Part shown: in pieces, positions 7,953 to 16,781 of the stretch
How positions within the stretch are numbered: the stretch's first letter is position 1
How the letters are laid out: every line of letters starts with the position of its first letter
NCBI RefSeq assembly: GCF_050875635.1
Contig: NZ_JBPAOH010000003.1
Span: 66,834-130,833 of the forward strand
Source of the DNA: Hassallia sp050875635
Lineage (GTDB): Bacteria > Cyanobacteriota > Cyanobacteriia > Cyanobacteriales > Nostocaceae
DNA: 64,000 bases
Direction of reading: 5' to 3'
The notes under the pieces: generated by a model
Database searches by the model: none
The model's input: the letters and a program-made list of their open reading frames with translations, nothing else
What the model was told of the DNA's origin: nothing
Translations under genes and position numbers: made by a program

Positions 7953-8288
7953 ATGGCTTACAAAATTACCAGCCAATGTATTTCCTGCAAACTGTGTGCA
8001 TCTGTATGTCCAGTTGGCGCAATTAAAATAATTGACGGAAACCACTGGATTGACCCCGAACTTTGCACAAACTGCGTTGATAGTGTTTATAGCGTGCCTC
8101 AATGTAAAGCAGGTTGTCCCACTTGCAACGGCTGCAAAAAACAGCCAAACGATTACTGGGAATCATGGTTTGACACTTACAACAATATAGTCAAAAATCT
8201 CAAAAAAGAACCAGATTATTGGGAAACTTGGTTTAACTGTTATTCCCAAAAATACTCCGAACAATTGCAAAAACTCAACAGCAAATAG
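7953..8288 (+). CDS. fdxN: FdxN, bacterial-type 2[4Fe-4S] ferredoxin
   Basis: A 111-residue ferredoxin, probably supplying electrons to NifB. The first cluster motif is CISCKLCASVCP near residues 8-19. The second is modified with an insertion (CTNCVDSVYSVPQCKAGCP). A duplicated C-terminal tail (DYWESWFDTYNN, then DYWETWFNCYSQ) is typical of cyanobacterial FdxN. The ATG at 7953 follows an AAGGAGAA ribosome-binding site; the longer frame upstream is non-coding repeat. The gene is contiguous: the fdxN excision element known from Nostoc/Anabaena 7120 is absent. Confidence 0.96.
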   Translation: MAYKITSQCISCKLCASVCPVGAIKIIDGNHWIDPELCTNCVDSVYSVPQCKAGCPTCNGCKKQPNDYWESWFDTYNNIVKNLKKEPDYWETWFNCYSQKYSEQLQKLNSK

Positions 8289-8528
8289 CTAGAATCAAAA
8301 TATAACTTTTCCCTCATTGTATGAAGTGTGAAAAGTGAAATCACATCCTTTTTGCAACTAAAACACTTCATACAGCAATCCTAAATCATTCCCTAGAACT
8401 CTCCCCATCTCTTTTCTTAGCGCTCTTTGCGTCTTTGCGGTTCGTTTCTCTTCAGATAGGATTGCTCCACCCTCAAAACCCTCAATAAAAAGACAAATTT
8501 GCGAAGCCGTCAAATTAAGTAGAAACCA
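8289..8528 (+). terminator. fdxN-nifS intergenic stem-loop and filler
   Basis: TGTATGAAGTGT (8318-8329) and ACACTTCATACA (8363-8374) form a perfect 12-bp stem with a 33-nt loop, 30 bp after the fdxN stop. No U-run follows, so it is more likely an mRNA-processing or stability element than a strong terminator. The rest of the gap includes a CTCTTTGCGTCTTTGCGG segment typical of decayed cyanobacterial MITEs. Confidence 0.45.
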
Positions 8529-9731
8529 ATGCAAAAAAACTGCATTTACTTGGATAACAACGCCACAACCAAAGTAGATCCAGAAGTAGTAGAGGCAATG
8601 ATGCCCTACATGACAGATTTTTACGGTAATCCTTCGAGTATGCACACCTTTGGTGGGCAAGTTGGTAAAGCCGTAAAACAAGCCCGTCAACAAGTTGCAG
8701 CCTTACTGGGAGCCGATGACTCAGAAATCATCTTCACCAGTTGCGGTACAGAAGGTGATAACGCTGCGATTCGCGCAGCATTGTTAGCGCAACCCGAAAA
8801 GCGTCACATCATCACCACCCAAGTTGAACATCCAGCAGTGCTAAATGTCTGCAAACAACTTGAAACTCAAGGTTACACCGTTACCTATTTGTCGGTAAAT
8901 GGTAAGGGACAGTTGGATCTAGATGAACTAGAAGCTTCCCTGACTGGTAACACCGCTTTGGTGACAATTATGTACGCCAATAACGAAACCGGTGTAATTT
9001 TCCCAATTGAGCAAATTGGGTTGCGCGTCAAAGAGTATGGTGCTATATTTCATGTAGACGCGGTGCAAGCGGTTGGTAAAATCCCGCTGAATATGAAGAC
9101 CAGCACCATAGATATGCTTACGATGTCCGGTCATAAAATACACGCACCAAAAGGAATTGGTGTTCTGTATGTGCGACGCGGTGTGAGATTCCGTCCTTTC
9201 CTAATTGGTGGACAACAAGAACGCGGACGCCGTTCGGGAACAGAAAACGTTCCCGGAATTATCGCCTTGGGCAAAGCTGCGGAACTGGAACTGTTACACT
9301 TAGAAGAGGCGACAAAAAGAGAAAGAAGATTGCGCGATCGCCTCGAACAAGCCATACTCACCCAAATCCCCGATTGCCAAGTTAACGGCGATTCAACGCA
9401 GAGATTACCCAACACCACTAACATCGGCTTCAAGTATATCGAAGGTGAAGCAATTCTCCTTTACTTAAACCAACACGGTATTTGTGCATCTTCCGGTTCT
9501 GCTTGTAGTTCTGGTTCTCTCGAACCGTCTCACGTTCTGCGAGCAATGGGCTTACCCTACACCATTTTACACGGCTCAATTCGCTTCAGCCTTTGCCGCT
9601 ACACAACCGAAGCCGAAATTGACCAAGTTATCGCGGTAATGCCCGATATTATCCAACGTCTGCGCGATATGTCACCCTTCAAAAACGATAAAGCAGATTG
9701 GTTGCAAGCACAAACACTCGCTCATCGCTAA
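8529..9731 (+). CDS. nifS: NifS, cysteine desulfurase
   Basis: A 400-residue PLP-dependent class V aminotransferase-fold enzyme that removes sulfur from cysteine and passes it to NifU for Fe-S cluster assembly. Features are the N-terminal IYLDNNATTKVDPEV, the PLP-lysine motif TMSGHKIHAPKG near residue 200, and the catalytic cysteine loop GICASSGSACSSGSLEPSHV near residue 325. Length and ends match NifS. It is directly upstream of nifU, separated by a short-repeat tract, and appears intact. Confidence 0.97.
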   Translation: MQKNCIYLDNNATTKVDPEVVEAMMPYMTDFYGNPSSMHTFGGQVGKAVKQARQQVAALLGADDSEIIFTSCGTEGDNAAIRAALLAQPEKRHIITTQVEHPAVLNVCKQLETQGYTVTYLSVNGKGQLDLDELEASLTGNTALVTIMYANNETGVIFPIEQIGLRVKEYGAIFHVDAVQAVGKIPLNMKTSTIDMLTMSGHKIHAPKGIGVLYVRRGVRFRPFLIGGQQERGRRSGTENVPGIIALGKAAELELLHLEEATKRERRLRDRLEQAILTQIPDCQVNGDSTQRLPNTTNIGFKYIEGEAILLYLNQHGICASSGSACSSGSLEPSHVLRAMGLPYTILHGSIRFSLCRYTTEAEIDQVIAVMPDIIQRLRDMSPFKNDKADWLQAQTLAHR

Positions 9732-9739
9732 TGGGTACG

Positions 9740-9905
9740 GAGTGGTTAGTGGATAGTGGTTAGTAGTTAGTGGATAGTGGTTAGTAGTTAGTGGATAGTG
9801 GATACGAGTTTTTGTTAACTAACAACTAACAACTAACAATCAACAACCAACAACTATCAACTAACAATTCCCAATCCAAAATCCAAAATCTAAAATCTAA
9901 AATCA
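9740..9905. repeat. Short heptad-type tandem repeats between nifS and nifU
   Basis: Tandem variants of TTAGTGGATAGTGG (9745-9805) are followed by ACTAACA/ACCAACA units (9820-9865) and CCAAAATC/CTAAAATC units (9875-9904). These are the short tandemly repeated repetitive sequences known from heterocystous cyanobacteria. The two halves are partly complementary and could fold in the nifS-nifU transcript. Confidence 0.75.
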
Positions 9906-9909
9906 GCTT

Positions 9910-10818
9910 ATGTGGGAATATACAGACAAAGTATTGGAACTCTTCTACAATCCCAAAAATCAGGGTGAAATTGAAGAAACTGCTGAACAAAATGTTAAGC
10001 TTGCTACTGGTGAAGTCGGTAGTATTGCTTGCGGTGATGCTCTGAGATTGCATCTAAAAGTTCAAGTTGATACAGACAAGATTCTTGATGCACGCTTTCA
10101 AACTTTTGGTTGTACGAGTGCGATCGCTTCAAGTAGTGCTTTGACTGAATTAGTTAAAGGTTTAACTCTCGATGAAGCGCTTGCGGTAACAAACAAAGAC
10201 ATCGCTAATTATTTAGGTGGACTTCCTGAAGCCAAAATGCATTGTTCGGTGATGGGACAAGAAGCTTTAGAAGCTGCTATTTTTAATTATCGCGGCATTG
10301 AGCGCGAAGCTCATGACGATGATGATGAAGGTACGCTAATTTGTACCTGTTTTGGCATCAGCGATACAAAGATTCGCCGCGTAATTAGAGAGAATAGTCT
10401 TATCACCGCAGAGGAAGTAACAAATTACGTTAAAGCTGGTGGCGGATGCGGTTCTTGTTTAGCGACTATTGATGATATAATTAAAGAAGTGCAAAGGGAA
10501 TCTGCACTCGAAATCGCCGCTCCTGCAAGTAATAAGAGCGCGGTTGCTACAAAAATTGCTCCTTCAACGCTAACGACTGTCCAAAAAATCGCACTCATTC
10601 AAAAAGTGCTGGATGAAGAAGTTAGACCTGTATTGCTTGCCGACGGTGGAGATGTTGAACTTTACGATGTCGAAGGCGATCGCGTGAAAGTTTTACTCCA
10701 AGGTGCATGTGGTTCATGTTCTAGCAGTACCGCAACCTTGAAAATTGCGATTGAAGCGAGATTGCGCGATCGCATTTCTCAAAGCATAGTCGTGGAAGCG
10801 GTTGAGCCATTATTTTAA
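9910..10818 (+). CDS. nifU: NifU, Fe-S cluster scaffold
   Basis: A 302-residue three-domain scaffold. The N-terminal IscU-like domain (about 1-125) contains the cluster cysteines (for example GSIACGDALRLH and FGCTSAIASSSAL). The central [2Fe-2S] domain (about 140-195) has TCFGISDTKIRRVI and GGGCGSCLATI. The C-terminal Nfu domain (about 225-302) has GACGSCSSSTATLK. It works with NifS to assemble clusters for NifH and NifDK. Complete; it starts at ATG 9910 after a repeat tract, with no strong ribosome-binding site. Confidence 0.97.
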   Translation: MWEYTDKVLELFYNPKNQGEIEETAEQNVKLATGEVGSIACGDALRLHLKVQVDTDKILDARFQTFGCTSAIASSSALTELVKGLTLDEALAVTNKDIANYLGGLPEAKMHCSVMGQEALEAAIFNYRGIEREAHDDDDEGTLICTCFGISDTKIRRVIRENSLITAEEVTNYVKAGGGCGSCLATIDDIIKEVQRESALEIAAPASNKSAVATKIAPSTLTTVQKIALIQKVLDEEVRPVLLADGGDVELYDVEGDRVKVLLQGACGSCSSSTATLKIAIEARLRDRISQSIVVEAVEPLF

Positions 10819-10831
10819 GGCTTACGTACTC

Positions 10832-11401
10832 TACAAATACGTCATAGTATCAGCCAAGTAGAGAAAGTAGGATTTGACCCAGATAACTTGCGATCTTTCA
10901 GTCCTACTGACAACAGACAGCAACAGCACATATTCGTCATCCAACTCGCTTCAAAGGAGAAAGATATGGACAAGTTGTACGATAAACTTGGCGGACAACC
11001 AACTCTGGATAAAGTAGTCCAGGATTTCCACAAACGTATTTTAGCAGATAACACCCTCCAACCGTTTTTTGCTAATACAGATATGGAAAAGCAACGCCAG
11101 CATCAAGTTGCTTTCTTCGCTCAAATTTTTGAGGGTCCCAACGAATACAAGGGACGTGCAATGGAAAAAACCCACGCGGGTATGAATCTACAGCAATCAC
11201 ACTTCGATGCGATCGTTTCTCATCTGAAAGAATCAATGGCTTCCGTTGGTGCATCTACAGAAGACACAAACGCCGCAGTTGCTCGTGTTGACAAATTAAA
11301 GGGCGCTATTTTGAACAAGTAACCGCTGCCTTCGGGTGAGCAAAGCGCGGGTCAAGTTCTACTTAGTATTTACCGCTGCTACACATTATGACGTATTTGT
11401 A
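10832..11401. repeat. 15-bp inverted repeats flanking glbN
   Basis: TACAAATACGTCATA (10832-10846) and its exact reverse complement TATGACGTATTTGTA (11387-11401) bracket the glbN gene and its ribosome-binding region. Weaker similarity extends a few bases beyond each arm. This could be the ends of an inserted cassette or paired regulatory sites. Confidence 0.6.
10966..11322 (+). CDS. glbN: Cyanoglobin GlbN (truncated haemoglobin, group 1)
   Basis: A 118-residue truncated haemoglobin starting MDKLYDKLGGQPTLDKVVQD. The ATG at 10966 follows an AAAGGAGAAAG ribosome-binding site; upstream codons of the longer frame look non-coding. The region around FEGPNEYKGRAMEKTHAGMN carries the GGP-like turn and the proximal-histidine segment. 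Cyanoglobin in Nostoc commune lies between nifU and nifH, as here, and binds oxygen with high affinity, probably protecting or supplying nitrogen-fixing cells at low oxygen. The gene is intact. Confidence 0.95.
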   Translation: MDKLYDKLGGQPTLDKVVQDFHKRILADNTLQPFFANTDMEKQRQHQVAFFAQIFEGPNEYKGRAMEKTHAGMNLQQSHFDAIVSHLKESMASVGASTEDTNAAVARVDKLKGAILNK

Positions 11402-11639
11402 AAGTGCCTAATTCTTAAATTCGTTGGTCATTAGTTTTAACTAATGACCAATGGCAAAAAATAATTATAAAACTGAAAAGAAAACAAATTTAACGAGGAA
11501 ACGATGATGCTTTCAATAATTTTAGTGGGAGAGCGATCGCCTCCAGGCACGTTCTTCTCGCGGTCAGCGCTATAAATCGGGCGTGAACGCATCAAAAAGC
11601 TAAGACCCACCAAAATCAACCAATTGGAGATTAACAATC
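11323..11639. promoter_or_regulatory. nifH: glbN-nifH intergenic region: terminator and nifH leader
   Basis: A perfect 13-bp stem with a 2-nt loop (11424-11451, TTGGTCATTAGTT plus complement) is likely the end of the glbN transcript. The following 190 bp up to the nifH ATG holds the nifH promoter and leader, including a GCGATCGC octamer near 11534 and a TTGGAG ribosome-binding site 11 nt before the start. In Anabaena the nifH 5' end arises by processing; that is background knowledge and no processing site was identified here. Confidence 0.55.
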
Positions 11640-12581
11640 ATGTCCGTTGATGAAAAAATTAGACAGATAGCTTTCTACGGTAAAGGCGGTATCGGTAAAT
11701 CTACCACCTCTCAAAATACCCTTGCAGCTATGGCAGAAATGGGTCAGCGCATTTTGATCGTGGGTTGCGACCCCAAAGCTGACTCTACCCGCTTAATGTT
11801 GCACAGTAAAGCTCAAACCACCGTTCTTCACCTCGCTGCTGAACGTGGTGCAGTAGAAGACTTAGAACTACACGAAGTCATGCTCACCGGTTTCCGTGGT
11901 GTGCGTTGCGTAGAATCTGGTGGTCCAGAACCCGGTGTAGGTTGCGCCGGTCGTGGTATCATCACTGCCATCAACTTCTTAGAAGAAAATGGTGCTTACC
12001 AAGACGTAGATTTCGTATCCTATGACGTATTAGGTGACGTTGTATGTGGTGGTTTCGCTATGCCTATTCGTGAAGGCAAAGCGCAAGAAATCTACATCGT
12101 TACCTCTGGTGAAATGATGGCGATGTACGCTGCTAACAACATCGCTCGCGGTATTCTCAAATATGCTCACACCGGCGGTGTGCGCTTGGGTGGTTTGATT
12201 TGTAACAGCCGTAAAGTTGACCGGGAAATCGAATTGATCGAAACCCTGGCAGAACGGTTGAACACCCAAATGATTCACTTCGTACCTCGCGACAACATCG
12301 TTCAACACGCAGAACTGCGTCGGATGACAGTTAACGAGTACGCACCTGATAGCGATCAGGGTAACGAATACCGCACACTAGCGAAGAAAATCATCAACAA
12401 CGACAAACTCACCATTCCTAATCACTATTGGATAAAAATTAATCAACGAAAACGGGGTGTGGGGAAAACTGAAGTATCTAAAGTATCTGCTTACTTTGCG
12501 TTTAATAACGCTCCGCTCCCCTACCCCCACTCAGCCACACCCTACACCCTTCTTCCCTACACCTGCACGCAAGCGCACTAA
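11640..12581 (+). CDS. nifH: NifH, nitrogenase Fe protein, 5' segment (interrupted gene)
   Basis: The ORF encodes 313 residues, but only the first 260 (to 12420) are NifH. P-loop YGKGGIGKST is at residues 13-22. The [4Fe-4S] ligand regions are present (GGPEPGVGCAGRG and DVLGDVVCGGF). After DKLTIP the frame runs into unrelated sequence (NHYWIKINQRKRG...), ending at 12581. The missing NifH C-terminus is at 34277-34403. Recombination at CACCATTCCTA (12410-12420 and 34277-34287) restores a 298-residue NifH in frame. The unrearranged ORF would make a chimeric, probably inactive, protein. NifH transfers electrons to NifDK with ATP hydrolysis. Confidence 0.97.
   Translation: MSVDEKIRQIAFYGKGGIGKSTTSQNTLAAMAEMGQRILIVGCDPKADSTRLMLHSKAQTTVLHLAAERGAVEDLELHEVMLTGFRGVRCVESGGPEPGVGCAGRGIITAINFLEENGAYQDVDFVSYDVLGDVVCGGFAMPIREGKAQEIYIVTSGEMMAMYAANNIARGILKYAHTGGVRLGGLICNSRKVDREIELIETLAERLNTQMIHFVPRDNIVQHAELRRMTVNEYAPDSDQGNEYRTLAKKIINNDKLTIPNHYWIKINQRKRGVGKTEVSKVSAYFAFNNAPLPYPHSATPYTLLPYTCTQAH
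12410..12420 (+). repeat. nifH element left att repeat
   Basis: CACCATTCCTA spans codons 257-260 of NifH (Leu-Thr-Ile-Pro region). The identical repeat is at 34277-34287. Sequence left of it is NifH; sequence right of it is element. Confidence 0.93.
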
Positions 12582-13546
12582 CCCACGATCGCCCAGCGTA
12601 TCCCATCCGGTGACACAAACCCAAATGATGGCTCCCCAAACTCATTTGGCACGATGGGAGTCACTGATGTAGCATTGCTGGCACTAATGCGATCGCGGAA
12701 TTTAGAAATATCCTCAACTTGATAAGTAAATAGACTCAACCCCAGCGAACCTGGTTGCGCGTATTCAGATTTATTCGGCGTGGGGTAAAGTGGACTGTAG
12801 ACTTGCAAAACTCCGGCGATCGCTTTGGGTGAAGAAAAAACAGAAAGATAAAATTCTTGTCCCTCTTCTAGCATCAAAGTCTGACGAGTCGAAGGATTTT
12901 GATAACCAGATTGCTTACCATTCCACTCCATTGGCACAAGTCCAAAAACTTCGGTGTAGAAAGAACTTAAGGTGTGGTCATCAGTAACTATACTAGAGTG
13001 AGTTCCCTCGCTTACCAAGAGTGGGGAACTCGGATCAATCGTGCCGTAACCAGGGCGATTATAGTTGTATCGTTGGAAAAACGCCTGTCGCGTCTGGGAA
13101 CCAATGACAAACATTTCCCGCACTCCGACAAAGCGGTTATACAAGCTTTTTCCTTGATTGCCGATGCCTTCGATAGCGCGGACTGGTTCAGTATATATCC
13201 AGTTTGTACCGTGATATTTGTCGTCAGTAAAAGCATCGGCTACTTGGTAAATATCTTTCGTCAAAGAAGCGAACCAACGGCTACCCACCACCACGGGTAA
13301 GGTGTTGTCTAAACCTTCGTTACGCGGTTCTGACCACCACATCACCCGTACCAGTCCGTGTTCCGACGAGTTACCATTTTGCAATCTCAGCGATGTCAAA
13401 TTCGATGCATGACCGTAAAGCAACTTTGCCTGCGCTGCTTCCAGTTGTCCCTTTTTGACCTCTTGGTAGCCAAACTCAGCCCAATATTTTAGGCTAATCT
13501 CAATATCATTCGACCCGACACAATTCTCAAAAATCCCACTAATCAT
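12578..13546 (-). CDS. VOC (glyoxalase/bleomycin-resistance) superfamily protein
   Basis: A 322-residue protein with two predicted VOC modules. The second, better one starts near residue 185 (GTHSSIVTDDHTLSSFYTEVFGL) and ends FGEPSFGFVSPDGIRWAIVG, the usual glyoxalase-fold end strand. VOC proteins are metal enzymes or binding proteins of many kinds; substrate unknown. The stop overlaps the end of the chimeric nifH ORF, so it is the leftmost cargo gene. It lies just downstream of, and on the same strand as, the SDR/MDR/NAD-binding gene group. Confidence 0.75.
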   Translation of the reverse strand: MISGIFENCVGSNDIEISLKYWAEFGYQEVKKGQLEAAQAKLLYGHASNLTSLRLQNGNSSEHGLVRVMWWSEPRNEGLDNTLPVVVGSRWFASLTKDIYQVADAFTDDKYHGTNWIYTEPVRAIEGIGNQGKSLYNRFVGVREMFVIGSQTRQAFFQRYNYNRPGYGTIDPSSPLLVSEGTHSSIVTDDHTLSSFYTEVFGLVPMEWNGKQSGYQNPSTRQTLMLEEGQEFYLSVFSSPKAIAGVLQVYSPLYPTPNKSEYAQPGSLGLSLFTYQVEDISKFRDRISASNATSVTPIVPNEFGEPSFGFVSPDGIRWAIVG

Positions 13547-13670
13547 CTAATTAATTAAAATAAATATCGGAATTATATCTTTTGGAAACGCACCAGAAGC
13601 GCGGAGAATTTCGCACTCGTGTCGCAGAGTTTTTAACGCTAAAATCTCGAATAACTCCGATGCAAGCGGA

Positions 13671-13768
13671 AATGATATGAAATTTCAAAATTAATCATCT
13701 TAAACTCTTATTCTCTGCAACTCTGCGCTTCTGCGTGAGGCTAATTCATACTTAAATTCAGCAACGCC
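13671..13768. repeat. Decayed MITE copy (same family as 28790-28900)
   Basis: The segment ending ATTCAGCAACGCC shares the TCTTAAACTCTTA core, a CTGCGTGAGG block and the right terminal repeat with the intact 111-bp MITE at 28790-28900, but lacks the GGCGTTGCTGAAT left end. It lies between the VOC and SDR genes. Confidence 0.65.
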
Positions 13769-13795
13769 CTAAACTCAGCAGCATTAAACTGGAAA

Positions 13796-14596
13796 TCAGA
13801 CACCAGGAGTTTGTCCACCATCAACAAGAATCTCTGCACCAGTAATTGAAGAAGCAAGATCGGAAACTAAAAATAAAGCTAGCGCTGCGATTTCTTCTGG
13901 CTTAACGATTTTCCCTAAAGGAATTGCCTTTAAAGATTCTTTTTTAACTTCTTCCACACTTACACCCTGAATTTGAGCATTTTGCTGTGCTAAACTTTCC
14001 GCACGTTCAGTAGCTGTCAAACCTGGTGAAATGGCATTAATGCGAATATTATGTTGAGCTAACTCTTTAGAAATCCCCCGCGTGAAATTTAACAGCGCAG
14101 CATTTGTCGTACCACCAGGGAGAAAACTAGGACGGGGTGTGCGTCCTGCCCCGCCAATAATATTTACAATCCGCCCATCACCCCGACTTTGCAGATGTGG
14201 TAAAATGGCTCTTACCAGGCGAATGTAGCCCAATAATTTTAAATTCCAAGCATCCAAAAAGGCATCATCACCAAGGTCAAGAAATGCTCCCGCACGGGCT
14301 GAACCAGCGTTATTAATTACGATATCAATCTGACCTAATTGTTCTAGTGCGGTGGAAACAACTTTCTCTACACCCTCGGCTTGACTGAGATCGGCACTGA
14401 TGGAGATGATTTTACCACCACTACTAGGAAATGATTGGATAGTGCTGACTGCTTGCTCTAGCCTTTCGGGATTCCGGGCGGCGATCGCCACATTCACACC
14501 TTCATTATAAAGGGCTTTGGCGATCGCTAGTCCAATTCCGGTACTACCACCCGTAACAATTGCCGTTTTACCTGATAGTTGTAGATCCAAACTCAT
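13796..14596 (-). CDS. SDR-family oxidoreductase with altered catalytic motif
   Basis: A 266-residue Rossmann-fold short-chain dehydrogenase/reductase. The cofactor motif TGGSTGIGLAIAKAL is at residues 14-28, and NNAG is near residue 91. Where the YxxxK catalytic pair is expected, the sequence reads GGTTNAALLNFTRG, so the tyrosine and lysine appear replaced. The C-terminus (GAEILVDGGQTPGV) is typical. This may be a divergent SDR subgroup using other residues or a binding-only protein. It is on the same strand and close behind the MDR gene (40 bp), consistent with an operon. Confidence 0.85.
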   Translation of the reverse strand: MSLDLQLSGKTAIVTGGSTGIGLAIAKALYNEGVNVAIAARNPERLEQAVSTIQSFPSSGGKIISISADLSQAEGVEKVVSTALEQLGQIDIVINNAGSARAGAFLDLGDDAFLDAWNLKLLGYIRLVRAILPHLQSRGDGRIVNIIGGAGRTPRPSFLPGGTTNAALLNFTRGISKELAQHNIRINAISPGLTATERAESLAQQNAQIQGVSVEEVKKESLKAIPLGKIVKPEEIAALALFLVSDLASSITGAEILVDGGQTPGV

Positions 14597-14636
14597 AGGA
14601 ATTTACACACAAAAATGTAATTTACTTGTAATCTCT

Positions 14637-15584
14637 TCAATTCGTGACGTGCAATACAGCCTTACCAGGAAAGTGTCTATCGAGTAATTTTTGTGCTATA
14701 TCAGCTACTTGTGTCCAATCAGCTTCTAAATCAATGTGGGGATGCAATTGACCCGATTCAACTAAATTTGCCAGCCGTTTTAACCCAACTGCTGCCGATT
14801 CTCGCTGTAATTCATGAAACAATATAAAACCGTACAAACTCGCACCGCCAGTACTGTAGAAGCGTTGGGCGTTGAATGTCACTTCATTTCCCCCGGAAGT
14901 ACCAAACAAAACGATCGCCCCATCTTGTGCTAACAAATTGAATGCACATCCGAGGACATTTCCGCCCACAGACTCTAAAATCAAATGATATGGACCGTAT
15001 TCACTAGCTGCTGAAACATCTTCGCCAATGACGACAGAATGCGCTCCAGCATCTTTAACAAAAGATTCATATTCCGGACGGCGAATATGTGCTATAACCT
15101 GCGCTCCACTCAACCGCGCTAATTGGATAGCAAAGTTACCAACACCACCGGATGCACCTGTAATTAAAACTGGACGATTTAAAAGCGAACCACCTTTGAG
15201 TAAAGCATGGTAAGCCGTTAAACCTGCTACAGGTAATGTCGCAGCTTGAGCAAAGGATACTGAAGGTGGTAATTCGGCTAGAGAGTGGGTGGGCACAGAT
15301 ACCAATTCTCCCCAAGCACCAGAACGAAGAAAACCGACTACCCGCGCTCCTTGAGCAGGTCCTGAATTATCAAGAGCAGGAGTTTCTACTGTTCCCGCTA
15401 AGTCCCAACCAGGGCGCCAACCAGCTTCAGCAGTAGTGGAACGTCTGACTTCACCCCGGTTGAGAGAAATTGCTGTTACCCGAACTACCGCTTCATTAGC
15501 AGCAGGTGTCGGTGCATCGACATCATCCAATGCTAAACGTCCAGATACATTAGGATCGACAACAACAGCACGTATTTTACTCAT
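14637..15584 (-). CDS. Zinc-binding-dehydrogenase-like quinone oxidoreductase (MDR family)
   Basis: A 315-residue MDR protein with an N-terminal GroES-like domain (AISLNRGEVRRST) and a Rossmann motif LITGASGGVGNFAIQLARL near residues 139-157. No structural-zinc cysteine lobe is visible, so a quinone- or enoyl-reductase-type activity is more likely than a classical zinc alcohol dehydrogenase. The start overlaps the 3' end of the NAD-binding oxidoreductase gene by 8 bp, indicating translational coupling in a cluster of related redox enzymes. Confidence 0.85.
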   Translation of the reverse strand: MSKIRAVVVDPNVSGRLALDDVDAPTPAANEAVVRVTAISLNRGEVRRSTTAEAGWRPGWDLAGTVETPALDNSGPAQGARVVGFLRSGAWGELVSVPTHSLAELPPSVSFAQAATLPVAGLTAYHALLKGGSLLNRPVLITGASGGVGNFAIQLARLSGAQVIAHIRRPEYESFVKDAGAHSVVIGEDVSAASEYGPYHLILESVGGNVLGCAFNLLAQDGAIVLFGTSGGNEVTFNAQRFYSTGGASLYGFILFHELQRESAAVGLKRLANLVESGQLHPHIDLEADWTQVADIAQKLLDRHFPGKAVLHVTN

Positions 15585-16497
15585 GTTGAAAATCTCCTGA
15601 ATGAGTTTGAAAGTTATGAGATGTGGTTTCTTGAGAAAGAATACTAATAATTTCGTTTAGTAAACGTGTGTCTTTACGCTCTTCTGGTGTTTCCTTCCCC
15701 AAAGAGGTTTCTTTCACCAAGTCGTAAATATCGGCTGCTCCCTGAAAGGTACGCTCAGTTAAACCCAACGCTTGAAAGGTTTCGGCAATCTCTTCCATTT
15801 CCCCCACCCAGCGATGAGCTTTAGGTGTCATGGAGGGAATGGAACGGGTTAGTATATTAGCTAGTTCTTGTTGGCTATGAGACAATTCATCCCATAATTG
15901 CTCATCCAAGTTTAAGCGATGAGCCGCAATCAGTAATTCGGTACCAATCGCTGTCAGTCCTTTTGTTAAAGCTGCATAGCACATCTTTAACCCGGAAGCT
16001 TGACCAATTTCATCACCAATTACTCGCACATCTAAGCCATAATTTCGCAACTGTTGAAGTTCACTAGCTTGTTTTCCAGAAGCATAAATCCGGGTGCGAT
16101 TGGGAACTCGTGGTGGTGGACCAATAATTGATGCATCCACAAATTCTCCCCCAGCTGAAGAGATAATTTGGGCAATGCTTTTGACTTTCTGGGGTGCGAT
16201 CGCGTTACAGTCAACATACAATACGCTTTTGCCAACGTTGCTGATTGTAGTAGCTACTTGCTTTGCCGCTTCTTCTGCTGCTGCCGGAACCAGAACTGAC
16301 AATATCACATCCGATGCGATCGCCAGCTGTTTGAGGGAACCGACATCCTCGATGTTTGCTGCTTTTGCTAATGCGATAGTGCGATCGCTTCGTTCCTCTA
16401 AAGCAGCTACTGTCCTCAATTTGTGCTGATTGAGTACGGAGGCGATCGCCTGCCCCATGTCACCCGGACTTAAAATACCAACAGTTTGGATCTGCAT
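15577..16497 (-). CDS. NAD(P)-binding 6-phosphogluconate-dehydrogenase-like oxidoreductase (DUF1932)
   Basis: A 306-residue beta-hydroxyacid dehydrogenase-like protein. The N-terminal Rossmann domain has GILSPGDMGQAIASVL (residues 8-23) and a DASIIGPPPR substrate-loop-like segment near residue 122. The C-terminal half contains KMCYAALTKGLTAIGTELL and a helical DUF1932-type domain. It is the first gene of the minus-strand cluster 16497-12578. Substrate unknown. Confidence 0.82.
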   Translation of the reverse strand: MQIQTVGILSPGDMGQAIASVLNQHKLRTVAALEERSDRTIALAKAANIEDVGSLKQLAIASDVILSVLVPAAAEEAAKQVATTISNVGKSVLYVDCNAIAPQKVKSIAQIISSAGGEFVDASIIGPPPRVPNRTRIYASGKQASELQQLRNYGLDVRVIGDEIGQASGLKMCYAALTKGLTAIGTELLIAAHRLNLDEQLWDELSHSQQELANILTRSIPSMTPKAHRWVGEMEEIAETFQALGLTERTFQGAADIYDLVKETSLGKETPEERKDTRLLNEIISILSQETTSHNFQTHSGDFQHE

Positions 16498-16781
16498 GGA
16501 AAGCTTTGCTTAATATTCAGCTTCTAACTAACAAACTAATTTAAATGATTTCCTTACTCTTATATACTACACTAACTTGATAGATTAACCGTATTTTAGA
16601 ATTTAAAACAATATCACAGTAAACCTTAACAAGCAAGCTGCTGGCTTAACAAGCTCCGCTAGGGGAGCTGAAGATGATTTACAATTATTCATGAGAAATA
16701 ATCGAACTATCCTAGTTAACCCAATAGCTGCTTGATTAAAAGTCATTTACAGCAAAAGCGATCGCATAACTTAAGATAATA

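Noticed and set aside
7942..8288. Possible interruption of fdxN
   Set aside because: The ferredoxin frame is continuous through both cluster motifs and tail, so there is no fdxN element here.
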